Assembly: GCA_012976225.1 (NCBI GenBank) | Contig: JAAVVG010000022.1 | Coordinates: 124,001-188,000 of the forward strand | Length of the DNA stretch: 64,000 bases | Direction of reading: 5' to 3' | Source of the DNA: Golubevia sp. BC0850 | Taxonomy: Eukaryota; Basidiomycota; Exobasidiomycetes; Golubeviales; Golubeviaceae | Shown: positions 1 through 10,599 of the stretch, piece by piece | Numbering within the stretch: the stretch's first letter is position 1 | Layout of the letters: each line of letters begins with the position of its first letter | Translations under genes and position numbers: made by a program | Notes under the pieces: generated by a model | Database searches by the model: none | The model's input: the letters and a program-made list of their open reading frames with translations, nothing else | What the model was told of the DNA's origin: nothing

Positions 1-36
1 AAGGAAGTTTCCGTCAAGAAGGTCTCCAAGAAATAA
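1..36 (+). CDS. 3' end of an upstream gene (partial)
   Basis: The first 36 bases read as eleven codons, KEVSVKKVSKK, followed by TAA. This looks like the lysine-rich tail of a protein whose body lies left of the window. The pyrimidine-rich sequence that follows would fit a 3' UTR. The family cannot be named from eleven residues, and a chance open stretch is possible. Confidence 0.35.
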   Translation, partial: KEVSVKKVSKK

Positions 37-395
37 ATGTTTGTCTAAAACCTTGAATCTTTCCTTTCCTTTCCTTTCCTTTCTCTTCTCTCTTTCTTTT
101 TTGATTCTCTTCATTCTTTTTTTCATTGGCTGTCTCATTTGCAATCCCTCCTAACTCTCACATTTCACCAAAAAATTACTGTAGCACAGTAACTTTTTAT
201 GTATGCATAAACCCAAAATAAACTTCGAAAGAAATCATTAAGCTCGACTTTCATGAACCGAGAAGCGAATAGATTGGATCGATTAAAATTTGAATTATTC
301 TAAAGGTGTGTGTGAGATGTTTCTTGAACAAGACGATGGAACCACAGAACTTCTCAATCCTTCCCCAGCTCTCTCCTCAACCAGCCTCCTCTCCA
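37..395. other. intergenic, with a short TTTCC tandem repeat
   Basis: This lies between the tail of the upstream gene and the 3' end of the asparaginase gene. Bases 61-83 are a pentanucleotide run of TTTCC units. The rest is AT-rich and I see no gene in it; it is probably two facing 3' UTRs. Confidence 0.5.
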
Positions 396-2995
396 TCACA
401 GAGCCCCAGCTTGTTTCCAGACACCTCCATTCCCGCCATTCTCTCCTAGCCACTTGCCGAACTTCAGCTCTTCTTCTCCTAAATGGGCTCCTGCTTTGAG
501 TAGAAGTCCCACAACCTCTTCATGCCCGCCCCTTGCTGCCAAAAAGAGGGGTGTGTGACCTTCACCTTCATTCTTGGAATGGACAGAAGCTCCGGCTCCA
601 AGTAAAACTGAAACGACCTCAAGATGTCCTAGAGATGAAGCTGCGTGTAGTGGGAACGTCGATTCTAGCGGATCGAGGGGAGACGGAGTGTTGGTTGTGA
701 CTGAAGCCTTGGAAAGTGTGGAATGTCCTCCTACCGTGCCCCCAGAAGACACTGAGATTTTTGGTATTGAGGATAGTTGGGAGAGTCGAGCGAGGTGGGA
801 TTCCAGCGATAGTACGTCGTTGGAAAGGGATGCTCGATGGATCAAGTCTGTTTTCGAAGGGATGAAGGAAGAAGTGTTCAGTATAGGCTTTCAAGTTTGA
901 TTTTCGACCAAAGTAAGCTTTGCTCACAAGGTAGCAGCACTCTCTCGGTTTCGATAATGTCGTTGACATTTCCTCCAATTCCTTCATCCGTCGTCCCTTT
1001 CGATTCCACTGGCCGCGAAAGAACTCTTCCCAGAAGCCTGTTTAGAGTCTCCGTGCTGTCTTCAGAAGAGATTTCGCTCTCCTGTTCTTCTTCCAAAGTA
1101 GTTTTTGAACTGGTGGTTGAGGTGAGCTCTCCTCTAAGAGGTCTAGCCATGAGCTTGCGAACCTCTGTTGGCGTCAACTCAGGCTTGCCGAGAAGGTAGG
1201 ATAGCTTCGTTAAAGCACACTATGTGTTTTGATAAAAGCGAAAAGATTGAAATCAGTGAACGCGACGTCTCTCGCTTGAGAGAGAAAGGAGGATTTCTAC
1301 TTACCTCTGGCGTGAGGTCTGATCCAGCAACTACTCCAACGCTTTCCAACTTCTTCCCAACAGCATAGATAGCAGAGACCTCTCCCTTCAAGAATATAAA
1401 TGGAGAAGCTTTGGTCAGCTGAAGAAACAGGAAACATCTTCCAATGAATCAACTCACTTGTAGACACTGAGTGATGTTGACGATCACGACCCCTCTTTCG
1501 CTAGCCTCCTTGAAGGTGTCCAATAGATCCTGTCTGCTAGGCGCGTTACCTGCTCCATAGCTCTCTAAGATGACTCCCTTGATCGGAGAAGCCATGAAGC
1601 TCTTTACTGTACTCGTTGTTAAACCTGGGAATAGTCTTAGAACGTTGACATCAGCACACATTTTGTCGTGTGCTCGAAGTGGCTTGACCTCTTTAGGTCG
1701 CTGAACTAGCTCCCAAGACACATCGATGTTGATTCCGACGTAAGCCAGAGGCGGCATATTTGGAGAGGAGAAAGCTGCCAGAGCGTTGTTGGAGGTTTTA
1801 GAGACTCGATTTCCTCTGAAGAGAATCGAGTTGAAATAAAGAGTAACCTCTGGAATTCGATAAGATCCTGCTAATGTCAAAGCACCAAGGACACTTTGAA
1901 AGGTACAACAGAAAGAAAAGGCCGATCAGAGGAGAAGAATGAGGCGCCTCTTGTCTCGCCTACTCACTTCTCGATTGCATCATTTCGAAGCTCGCTCAAA
2001 GGAACCTGAGCACCTGTAACGATCACCGATTTCCCTAGATTTTCTAAGAGCATAGAAAGAGCACTTGAAGTATAGCACATCGTATCAGTCCCGTGTAGGA
2101 CGATAAAACTGTCAAAATTCTGATAATTTAAACTAATGTCTTTCGAAAGCCTGATCCAATCTGACATGTCCATTTCAGACGAATCCAGAAGAGGATTGTA
2201 CTCTAAGACAGCGTATCTAACTCTTTTACCAGTCTTGGACTGCTGAGGAGTGATTAAGGTTGGTAGTAAAAGATCTAAGGTTTGACCATCTTCTGAAAGT
2301 TGAGACGATAGTGCAAACGCCTTGGAAGTCAACTTTGGATTTGAGGATCTAACTAATACTGGAGCTGCAAAAGGTGGGACTGATCCTGGAATCGAGTCAG
2401 CTTGAGGATGGGGTTTAGAATCCAAAACTCCATTTTGAAGAACCGAGACTGCCTTTCTGGATAAGGCCTCTGAAGCTGCTTGAAGAGTAGAGGCGGCCTG
2501 AGAAGGAGATTGTGGTATTTTGGGAGAGTTTGATCCGCTTGGGGGTCGAGTTTGAGCTTCGCTCCACTGAGGGTGAGAAGAGAGAGGTGAAGAAAAGCAG
2601 AAAGATTGGTCAGAGGACTTGAAAAACCATGTTTCCCGAGTGGTCTGTCTAACACTTACAGCTTTGTATCGATCTGTAGAGTCAGTCCAGCTGAAGATTG
2701 AGTTGCCATGGGGATCGTGGAATCGAGATTGAGACCTTAACATCTCCGTCAAGAATGAAGGGAATGGAGCGTAGCCTGTGTTCGAATGCTTGATCATTCC
2801 TATCGTCCCTCCGGAGTAGAGGCATAACACTAATGGGGTCTCTGAAGGAGAGGAAAAACCAAGATTCGTAGGATTGGAATGCAGAGAGTCACAGAGAGAA
2901 AGAGAGAGAGGGAGAGAGAGAGAGAGAGGGGTTCAGCGAAGAGAAGAAGTGAAGACGTGCATGACCTTGATCTGATCCATGTACTGACCTGACAT
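396..2995 (-). CDS. L-asparaginase (type I, cytosolic) with C-terminal ankyrin repeats
   Basis: Hydrolyses asparagine to aspartate and ammonia. The seven-exon model is 2989-2995, 2660-2841, 1968-2566, 1458-1893, 1305-1385, 928-1219 and 396-847, giving 682 residues with every phase consistent. The first coding exon is only seven bases (ATGTCAG); it joins to give MSETPLVLCLYSGGTIGM, which holds the catalytic Thr15. The second active-site motif HGTDT is at about residues 221-225, followed by a conserved RNDAIEN. Between the two motifs lies a Ser/Pro/Gln-rich insert of roughly 130 residues not seen in bacterial enzymes. Residues about 595-650 hold two ankyrin repeats (PLHAASSLGHLEVV, TPLFLAARGGHEEVV), as in eukaryotic asparaginase-ankyrin proteins. 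There is no signal peptide, so a cytosolic enzyme is inferred. The 93-base intron 2567-2659 is in frame and could be retained. Confidence 0.9.
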
Positions 2996-3270
2996 GGCAA
3001 GCTCTTGTTTTAGGATGTTTGAATAGCAAGTTTGGATGAGGCAAATAGGTATAGGACGTAAGAAGAAAGAAGAAGGCGGAACTGAAGGGAAGAAAATTTC
3101 GACTCGACCCCGTGATCAAAACAGTGGCACGTGGCACTATTCTCGCTGAGGGACATTGACAAAAAGGAGATCTATAGAATCATTTCAGTGCGGTGTGTAT
3201 ACAGTTCTGACAAATGATACATTGGAAACGGAGCAGCGACAGAGACTATTCTTGACCAGAGCCTTGAGGA

Positions 3271-4806
3271 TTATTCAGGCTTTACGTCGAAGACCAAGCT
3301 GCATAGAAAGGCATAGGGCGGGTCAGTCGAGTGAACAGATACAGCACAACTTCAGTTACAGAGTACTCACAATTCGGCATCTTTAGAACCAATGTTTTCG
3401 AACTCGATTGCTTCGCCCTTGAGTCCACCTTTGATGAAGACTCCATCTCCTTCTTTCAAGGTCACTTTTTTGTTGGCGGATGAGATTTGGATGGTGGCTT
3501 CTCCTTTGATTCCCATGTCAGAGAAATCCGGATCCTTGTAACCGCTTGAAAAATTGGGAAGGAGAGACGGTTTGAGCACAAAGCAATGAGTTTTCAGGAG
3601 AGTTGGTAGTCTGGCTTCCAGCCTTTCCCACTCAACGTAAGGTTTGCAACCCAAACTAGAGATTTGGCGTACTCACGAAGTCTGAGCCAAATGAGCGTAC
3701 AGCCATCTTTCACTTCCATCCTTGACTCCAGTTTCTTCTCCGAGAACATGGGAAACCTTCTTTTGAGGACCTAAGATACTGGCACGAGTGACCAAAGAAG
3801 AATGAGCTGGAATCGCTCTACCTTCAGGAAGATCTCCAGTGATCTCCAGTTCAGCGGATGTGAAAGTAGTATGAGGCTTGATGAGTGTGTGTAGCTTGTC
3901 TTGTTTGTAAGAAGCCGGAGTGTCAGAGGTATAGTACTTTGGAGGGAGACCTCTAGTGGCAGGAGTATACCAAATCTGCAAAAAGTGCACCTCTGTTGAG
4001 AGAAGGAAAAAAAAAAAAAAAGATGAGGGTCTGACAGAAGGAGAGGTGCTCCGTTCCTCACGCGAAATAGGATCGACTTCTAAACTCACCTTTGTCTTTG
4101 CTTCCGTTGTATTCAGCATGGCTGATTCCAGTTCCAGCAGAGGTGAATTGCACCTTCGTCGAATCGATAGTCTCCTTGTTTCCCATAGAATCGGTATGAC
4201 CCAAACTTCCACCGATGACGTAGCTGAAAATTTCGGCTCTGGAGAGAAGGCGAGTCGAATCAGCATCGAAGAAGAAAGAGATACTCGACCCCTTCGACTT
4301 TGACTTACTCTCTGTGGGGATGTTTTGGGAATCCTTCAGATGGGGCTGAGAAGTGAGAGTCGAGAGACAAAGAATGAGTAAGTGGAGAGAGTCGCGGAAA
4401 TAAAGAGATGGATTACCAATACGCACCCACTCTGTCCTCGTTGATGACCCTGAGAGTTCCAAAGTTCATGAACTTGGGGTCATAGTAAGATGCAAAGGAG
4501 AATGTATGGGCAGTCTGGAGAAAGAGTGATGAGGACAAGAAGAATCAGACAATACACAGGGTCGGAGAACGAGAGACGAGAAGAACTCACCTTCAACCAG
4601 CCATGGTCAGCCTGACCACGTTGATACCATCTGCGAGGTACCATAGAGAGTGCGCTAGTCATGTTGTTGTTGATGATCGAAGAGTTCAAAGAGGAAGAGA
4701 TGTTTTGAGAGTGGGATGAAGTGGAAGAGTTGGTTCCTTTTATAGGCGATTTCCAGTATAGAGCGATCAGGAGAAGGAGTAAAGGAAAGAATAAAATCCG
4801 AAGCAT
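3271..4806 (-). CDS. pirin-family bicupin with an N-terminal hydrophobic leader
   Basis: Pirins are iron-binding bicupins; members act as quercetin dioxygenases or transcription cofactors, and the substrate here is unknown. Exons are 4591-4806, 4427-4514, 4309-4345, 4090-4238, 3677-3992, 3371-3544 and 3271-3298, giving 335 residues. Family hallmarks are RGQADHGW, the metal-binding HPHRE with a downstream EIFSYVIGG, and ISHAEYN in the first cupin. The second cupin ends [10 protein letters not shown], encoded partly by a 28-base last exon. Unusually, residues 2-18 are strongly hydrophobic ([18 protein letters not shown]), followed by a Ser/Asn-rich linker. This looks like a signal anchor or signal peptide, whereas pirins are normally cytosolic or nuclear. 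An internal start at [12 protein letters not shown], about 48 residues in, would give an ordinary pirin. The gene diverges from the oxygenase at 5004, with 197 bases between starts. Confidence 0.88.
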
Positions 4807-5003
4807 GGATTGATCTGGAAGGAAGGAGAAAGAAGAAGAAGAAGAAACCTTTTTACATGAGAGCTCGGACTTTACTGTGCGTATCGGTAACCGGGGATGG
4901 GGATGGTCTGGTGAGAATTTTGAGCCGCATCGAAAGTTCTTCGTTCTTCTTCTTGAAACCCATCTCACTTTGTGATTCTTTTACTCTCCAGAACAAACAC
5001 AAG
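4807..5003. promoter_or_regulatory. shared divergent promoter, pirin / 2OG oxygenase
   Basis: Only 197 bases separate the two start codons, so both promoters must lie here or overlap the 5' leaders. No TATA box is evident. It contains TTC-rich pyrimidine tracts on either side. Confidence 0.5.
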
Positions 5004-6620
5004 ATGGGAAAGACTCAACAACAACGCAAAAGAAAAAGAGCGGCAGCTGCAAATCAAGAAGGTTCATCCAAGAAGCAAATTTCTTTACCTTCACCTCCAG
5101 AATCTTCTTCTTCTTCAGATCCAATCCTACCTGCAGATCACAAAAGACTGGATCCTGATGAGAAGAACTTGGAACTAGATTCAGAAACTATAGAAGAAGT
5201 AGACCTAGCCATCACGATAGACACTCTTTCCAAGTTCATCTCGAATCCAAGTTTACTAAGTGGTTCCTCGATGAAGCCTCTTAGAACAGCTCTCCATCTT
5301 CTATCTTCAGCTAACTCCTCTCTCAAATCCGGATCAAGTAGTCATGGAGATGGAATTATCGCAAACATTTCTTTCTGTTTACGCAACTCAGATTGGGATA
5401 GAGCTCTTCTCCTGCTTTCACAAGTCGAAGAAGCAAAGATTGTTATCAAATTAGGTACTCTGCAAAGATGGGTTAGAGATTGTGATTCAGTAGCTGCTAT
5501 TACTGAGGATGGAAATGGCAATTTAGGAGCGGATTACAAGGTTTACATCGTGATTGATAAAATTATGAGAACCATTAATGGGACCAAGAAACCATCTTGC
5601 TCTAGATCTTCCAAGGATCTGTTGAATGACGTCCTGATTAGACACGAAAGCTGGTCGCCTGTGCTAACTGAAGATCAAAGAAAAGAAAGTCGAGATGGTT
5701 TAAATCAACTGGAGGAAGTGAAGAAAGACGGATTCAGAGTCTGTCAGACCCTCGAAGGATCTCAAAGAAACCCTCCCAACCTTTATCCTGCTGTTATTCA
5801 CACTTCAAAATCAGGTTTAATTCCTTTAACACCTATTTCTCAAAGATCTCCAGTAGTGTCTCAAGATGTACCGAACGTAGAAGGAGCCAAATTCTTAACC
5901 AACGTCTTCTCTCGAGAGGAGTCCTCGACCTTTGTTCGATTAGCAGAAGAGATTGGGATGCTGCCAGACGAACCTGTTTCAACTTCCTCAGCTGCAAATT
6001 TACAATCTGTTTTAGCTCATAACTTTTATTGGTTAGCAGATGAGGAGTTCATGAGGCAACTATTCGAAAGAGTCAAACCTTGTTTACCTGAACTCATGGA
6101 CGGAGGTAGGAAGCTGACTGGAATCAACTCTCGGTTTAGACTTTACAAGTACACTATGGGAAGTGTCTACCGCCCACACATTGATGGTATGTATTTAGTC
6201 CAAGTTCCGAGGTCTTTGGCAACGAAAGACCTTCTCTCTTCCAAGCTCTGACCCTCCTCACCCTCTCCCTCTCCAGGTGCTTGGCCTCCCAGTGGACTAG
6301 ATCCAGCTCTTCCCTTAGGTCAAGACTACGTCTACGATGTCTCACCCTCCAACCGAAAAGAATGGTCACGATTCACGCTTCTCCTCTACCTGAACGAAGG
6401 CTTCCAAGGTGGAGCTACTACTTTCTTCACCCCCAACGAAGAGAGGGAAGGAGTTCTAGATGCGTGGCCAGTCAAGCCTCTCATCGGCTGTGGTCTACTC
6501 TTCCCTCATGGAGCTAGTCACGGAAGTTTGGTTCATGAAGGTAGTGGGATTGAGAAGGATGGCGATAAGAAATATATCATCAGAACTGATGTGCTCTATA
6601 CGAGAGATCCAGTTGCTTGA
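5004..6620 (+). CDS. 2-oxoglutarate/Fe(II) oxygenase, prolyl-4-hydroxylase-like
   Basis: Predicted non-haem iron dioxygenase of 508 residues in two exons, 5004-6186 and 6277-6620, joined inside the iron-binding motif. The HxD pair is H392/D394 (RPHIDG), the distal iron histidine is H481 (LVHEG), and the 2-oxoglutarate arginine is probably R497 in KYIIRTDVLY. This matches the P4Hc fold (FTLLLYLNEGFQGGATTFF). The N-terminus is basic (MGKTQQQRKRKRAAAA), suggesting a nuclear or nucleolar location. The roughly 300 residues before the catalytic domain have no domain I recognise. The ATG at 5004 is chosen because it is the first in frame; the frame is open further upstream only without an ATG. The substrate is not known. 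Confidence 0.85.
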
Positions 6621-7671
6621 AGTTCGCCTTTGTAATTCCTAAGATCAAGACTTGTTTTGTATTACTTTAGATCGCATCACCTCTCCATAATACATTGGGT
6701 TCTTTCCTCGTCAGATGGTTTTGATCGTTTCGAAAGGACGAGCCGAGTCTGTTCTGAAAGTGACTTGGTTCAATACGTCCGATCTTCATCCGACGGAACG
6801 GGAATGAGAAAAAGTTTCAGAACAAACGCAACGAAAAAAAACCACCGGATAAAACAGGTAGGTGAAAAGGGGCGAGCGACGTCAACAAGGAGAATGAACA
6901 CAGAACAGAAAAGCAACAGGCAAGGGGGACCAAATGAGGTCCTTTTTCAATTGAGAAGACTCCAGAGCAGATTTTCCTCCCAAATTGTCGAGGGAACGAG
7001 AGGACTGTCGAAAGACCAAATCGGTTTCGCATTGATTTTTCGACAAACTAGACGGAACCACCTCATTCCTGAGAAGCGAAACGAGCTTTGGCTTGCTCGA
7101 ACTCCTTTCCAAATGGTCCTACAAGGGGTCGAAGGAAATAAAGCGAAGATAGAATTTGCGCGCAATTTTCTTCATCGAGGCTTGTCGTTTGATGACCTCT
7201 TTCCAGCCGCGCAGCCCCGAGCCACTTTCTGCTCAGAATCTTCTAGAGACTGAAAAAGTATGATGGTATTGTGCAGGGAATAGAACATGTAAGAAGACTA
7301 AAAGGAAAGGTTACAATTTGTATGGTAACAAGAGGAAGGGAGGGGGAGAAAGGCGAAACAGAGTAGGAGCTTCGATGCATCGAGAACGAATTAGGGGTGA
7401 TAGAAAAACAAAGAAGGGAAAGCTTGCGAGAGAAGAAAAAAGGAGAGTGTGTTCTTTGTTGATGAGACTTGGAGATCTTGATGGGAGAATTAAAGAGTGC
7501 GATTTGGGTTTTGGAACAAGGTAACCGTGATATTTCGAGAGCTGTTTGTGGGTGTAGTTTCGGATTAGTATTAGAGTCTAGAAGATGGGGGAAGGTGTTG
7601 GAAAAGCTGGTAGTAGAATTGATTCGAGACTATCGAGAGGCCATCCTCAAAGAAGATCGATTTCATCGACA
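6621..7671. other. intergenic between convergent genes, nothing recognised
   Basis: About 1.05 kb between the 3' ends of the oxygenase (+) and ERF2 (-). A 198-codon frame crosses 6657-7253, but it starts with TTG, has no homology I recognise and lacks introns or a good start context. I take the region as facing 3' UTRs and spacer; a non-coding transcript cannot be excluded. Confidence 0.4.
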
Positions 7672-10415
7672 TCAATCTCTCTCATCTCTAGCTTCATCTT
7701 GAGGTAATTTCACCACAGAAGAGCTTTTCTCCTTATAGCTCTCATTGTTAAATTCTCCATTTACTTCACGACCTCTATTCTCTTCTCCCTGTTCGTTCGC
7801 TTTATCTTCTCCTTTCCAACCAGGATTGTCTCTTCTACCATCTTCTAACCACCAGCCATATCTCTCGATAGAACTTAAAGTAGTAGGACGAGCCAAGACT
7901 TGAAGGACGTTTTTGAGGGTTGAGAAGTTTGCGAATGGATGATTTGAAACTGAAGGACCACCTAAAATTAAGCCACAAAGAGTTGGAGGTTTCTCATTTG
8001 AAGGAGAAGGTGAGTCATATGACTTGGTAGTTGAGATTCGGATCTAGAAAGAAAAAATAAGAAGAAAAGATGAGTCTATCAGCATTGGTAAATTCGAGAA
8101 ACTTCTCCAATATTGGGTTTAAGACAAATCGATTTGCGGGAAAGAAGGCATGACTCACCTGTTCAACGGTAGTCAAATTCAAACAGATCAATCTAACATG
8201 ATAACCAAAGAGAGTAATCAAAGGTATTATAGTAATACTTGTTAAAGCTATCAGAAGCACACTGACAGGTGCATGATTCATTGCTTTCGAAGCACTGAAA
8301 TCTCTACCAAATCCATCTTTTGGTAATCTATAATCTGTAGATCTTGTTAGATAATAGAGATGTAAAACGCTGAAAGCAATGCAGATCCCAGCGGAGAATA
8401 AACAGAAAATCAGAAAGGAAAAGAAGGAGAAATAATTCCTTCGACCTATGCAGGTGTTTAGGAAGGTGCAGTGATGATCTGAAAAAATTTTAAGAAGGGA
8501 GAGAGAGAGAGAGCGAGATCAGATTTGGAATCGATTCTGATTTTTTGACCTGGTGTCTAAGTCTTTGACTCTGATGATCCTTTGCACTTTGAAATGAATC
8601 GAAAGCCCAACTGGAAACCTCCTTGGAAACTCACCAATATTTTCGACACAATTATCACAAACTCTACAATGACTACTTCTTGGAGCTCTATAAGTTCCAC
8701 AAGTTTCACACCATTTCACTTTCACATCGGTTTCTCTTATCCTAATCATTCTTGGTAAAGGAACTGCCAGAGGATCTTCTGGATCTAAAGCTCTGGATTC
8801 TCCAATTGAACAAGGAGGGTTTGGATCTAGATTTCTAGGTAGGATTCCTGGATCTCTCCAAGCTGTGACTCTGTTGAAAGAAGAGGGGAGGGGGAAGAGA
8901 CAGAGAGAATAGAAGGGGGGGGTGAGATCTCGAATAAGTTGGGAAGAGGAACTCAAGTTCCAAACCTCTTTTGAAACTGAATTTCCTTCTCTATTTCTTT
9001 TTGAAATGACACTTTCTCACTCTTCCGAACCATTCTCTCCCACTTCATTCTTGACCCCTCAACTTTCCCTCTCCATCTGGGAAATTCTCTTCCTCCTTCC
9101 CTTCTGAAACTCACATCATATTAACGACTCCAACCAACCAACAATAAGCGAAAACAATGACGGGAGCGATTGAAACCTCTCTCCAAATGAAAGGTGCCAC
9201 AAACCCAAAGAACAAACCTCCCAAAACGAGAAACAAAGTCAAAGAACCCAAGAATGGTAAAGGATTATCACTTGAAGTCATTATCAAACCAAACAAGAAG
9301 AATTTGTTAGCTCCTTTGAATTTTTTGTGATTTCGGAATTTAGTTGGATAGTGGCCTGGAAGTGATGGGTGAGCATGGAAGTGGGGTGGTGGTTGAGAAG
9401 TAGGTCTGGATGGTAATTGAGATGATCTAGGTTGGGTTTGAGATTGTCTCTTGTTGAGATTCGAATTTGAAAACCTAGTTGAATTAGAATTCAATTGTTC
9501 AGATTGAGATGCTTGACTAGACATTTCGAAATCCAACAAAGGTTCTCTACTTGATTTTAAATTGACTTTACCATTTGCATTCTTATAATAATCTTGAACT
9601 TTCAGATCTTTCCTATTGGCTCCCATTTCCAATCTCACATCATTATCCTGGGATTCTCTATTGCCATCTTGAATAGTAGAAGCCACTCCCCAAGGACTAT
9701 TGGGTCTATTCCCATCTGATCTCCAAGTTGAATTGACACTTTCATTTAAATTCTTGTTTCCGTTGAAAACCGGAGAAGGACTCAAGGAAGGGTTTGAAGA
9801 TGAAGCTCCAGTTGATCGATAGTTTAGATTAGAAGAAGAAGATGCGGGTCTACCTCCTCCTGTAGCTACAGCTCTCTTTGAAGCACTTGCAGTTCTAGAA
9901 AGAGATAGAGGATGTTGAGGTGGAGTTGGAGATCGGTTTCGATTGACTGGAGAGGTTGAAGGAGAGGCTGAAACTGGAGGTAAATTGGCTTTTTGCCAAG
10001 TTGGAGATTGTTGATTCGGTTTCTTCTTTGGTGCAAAGAAAGCGGCTGGTGGTAAAATTGATGAAATTTGATTTCTGGGTCTGGAAGGAACGAAAGAGGA
10101 TTCTACTGAAGATGAAGAAGGTGAGGGAGGGGAGGAGTCGGGCCGATGGGAAGAGGAGGTAGGGATAGGGATTGGGATTGGAATGGGTTGAGATGATGAT
10201 GATGATGATGATGATGTTGAAGCTGAAGGTTCAAGTTGAAGCTGATCTTGATTACTATCTGTTGAATAGAAAGTGTTACTACTAATTGAGGTTTGATCTT
10301 TAAGAAGTCCTAAAGCACCACCAGCCTGGGAGGACGAGGTAGAAGTAGAAGCAGTAGGAGTTGGCTCAAGGTGGCTGGCTCCTGTCTGATACTGTTGCTC
10401 CTCTTCTTGGTTCAT
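7672..10415 (-). CDS. ERF2: DHHC palmitoyltransferase, ERF2-like
   Basis: S-acylates cysteines of Ras-type and other membrane proteins; the family sits in the ER or Golgi membrane. Exons are 9115-10415, 8635-8870, 8159-8478 and 7672-8043, giving 742 residues, all in phase. The cysteine-rich domain reads VKWCETCGTYRAPRSSHC then CDNCVENI. The catalytic DHHC (about 513-516) is split across the exon 2/3 junction and followed by TFLNTCIGRRNYFSFF. Two membrane segments lie before it (about 375-431) and two after it. TxxE-like TTVEQIR and DPGILPR match Erf2 orthologues. Residues 1-370 are a Ser/Pro/Gln-rich, apparently disordered tail much longer than in yeast Erf2, including a poly-Ser run. Intron 1 is long (244 bases). 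Its start faces the acyltransferase gene, 184 bases away. Confidence 0.9.
10192..10216. repeat. GAT trinucleotide microsatellite (in coding sequence)
   Basis: About eight GAT units on the + strand, read as TCA serine codons in the disordered N-terminus of the ERF2-like gene. Repeat length may vary between strains. Confidence 0.85.
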
Positions 10416-10599
10416 GGTATGCTTAGTTGAAGATTCAGTCAGTGAACTCTGATCCTATTTAAAGGATGAGAATCACTTTAAAGAATGGCGTAAAGAATGA
10501 CAAAGGGAATCAGGAGGGAGAACAACTTCGTCAATCGTCAAGCGTCAAGTACCTCCTTCCCTCGCTCTCCCAGTCTCCCTACCCCATTCCTTCCAAAGG
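10416..10599. promoter_or_regulatory. shared divergent promoter, ERF2-like / acyltransferase
   Basis: 184 bases separate the two start codons. A TATTTAAAG element sits near 10456-10464. The two genes are both acyl-lipid enzymes, so shared control is possible but not shown. Confidence 0.45.

Noticed and set aside
4007-4021. Poly-A run, considered as the tail of a retroposed copy
   Set aside because: On the coding strand it is poly-T just upstream of an acceptor in the pirin gene, a normal polypyrimidine tract.
6657-7253. 198-codon open frame between convergent genes
   Set aside because: It begins with TTG, has no recognisable similarity or signal, and lies where facing 3' UTRs are expected.
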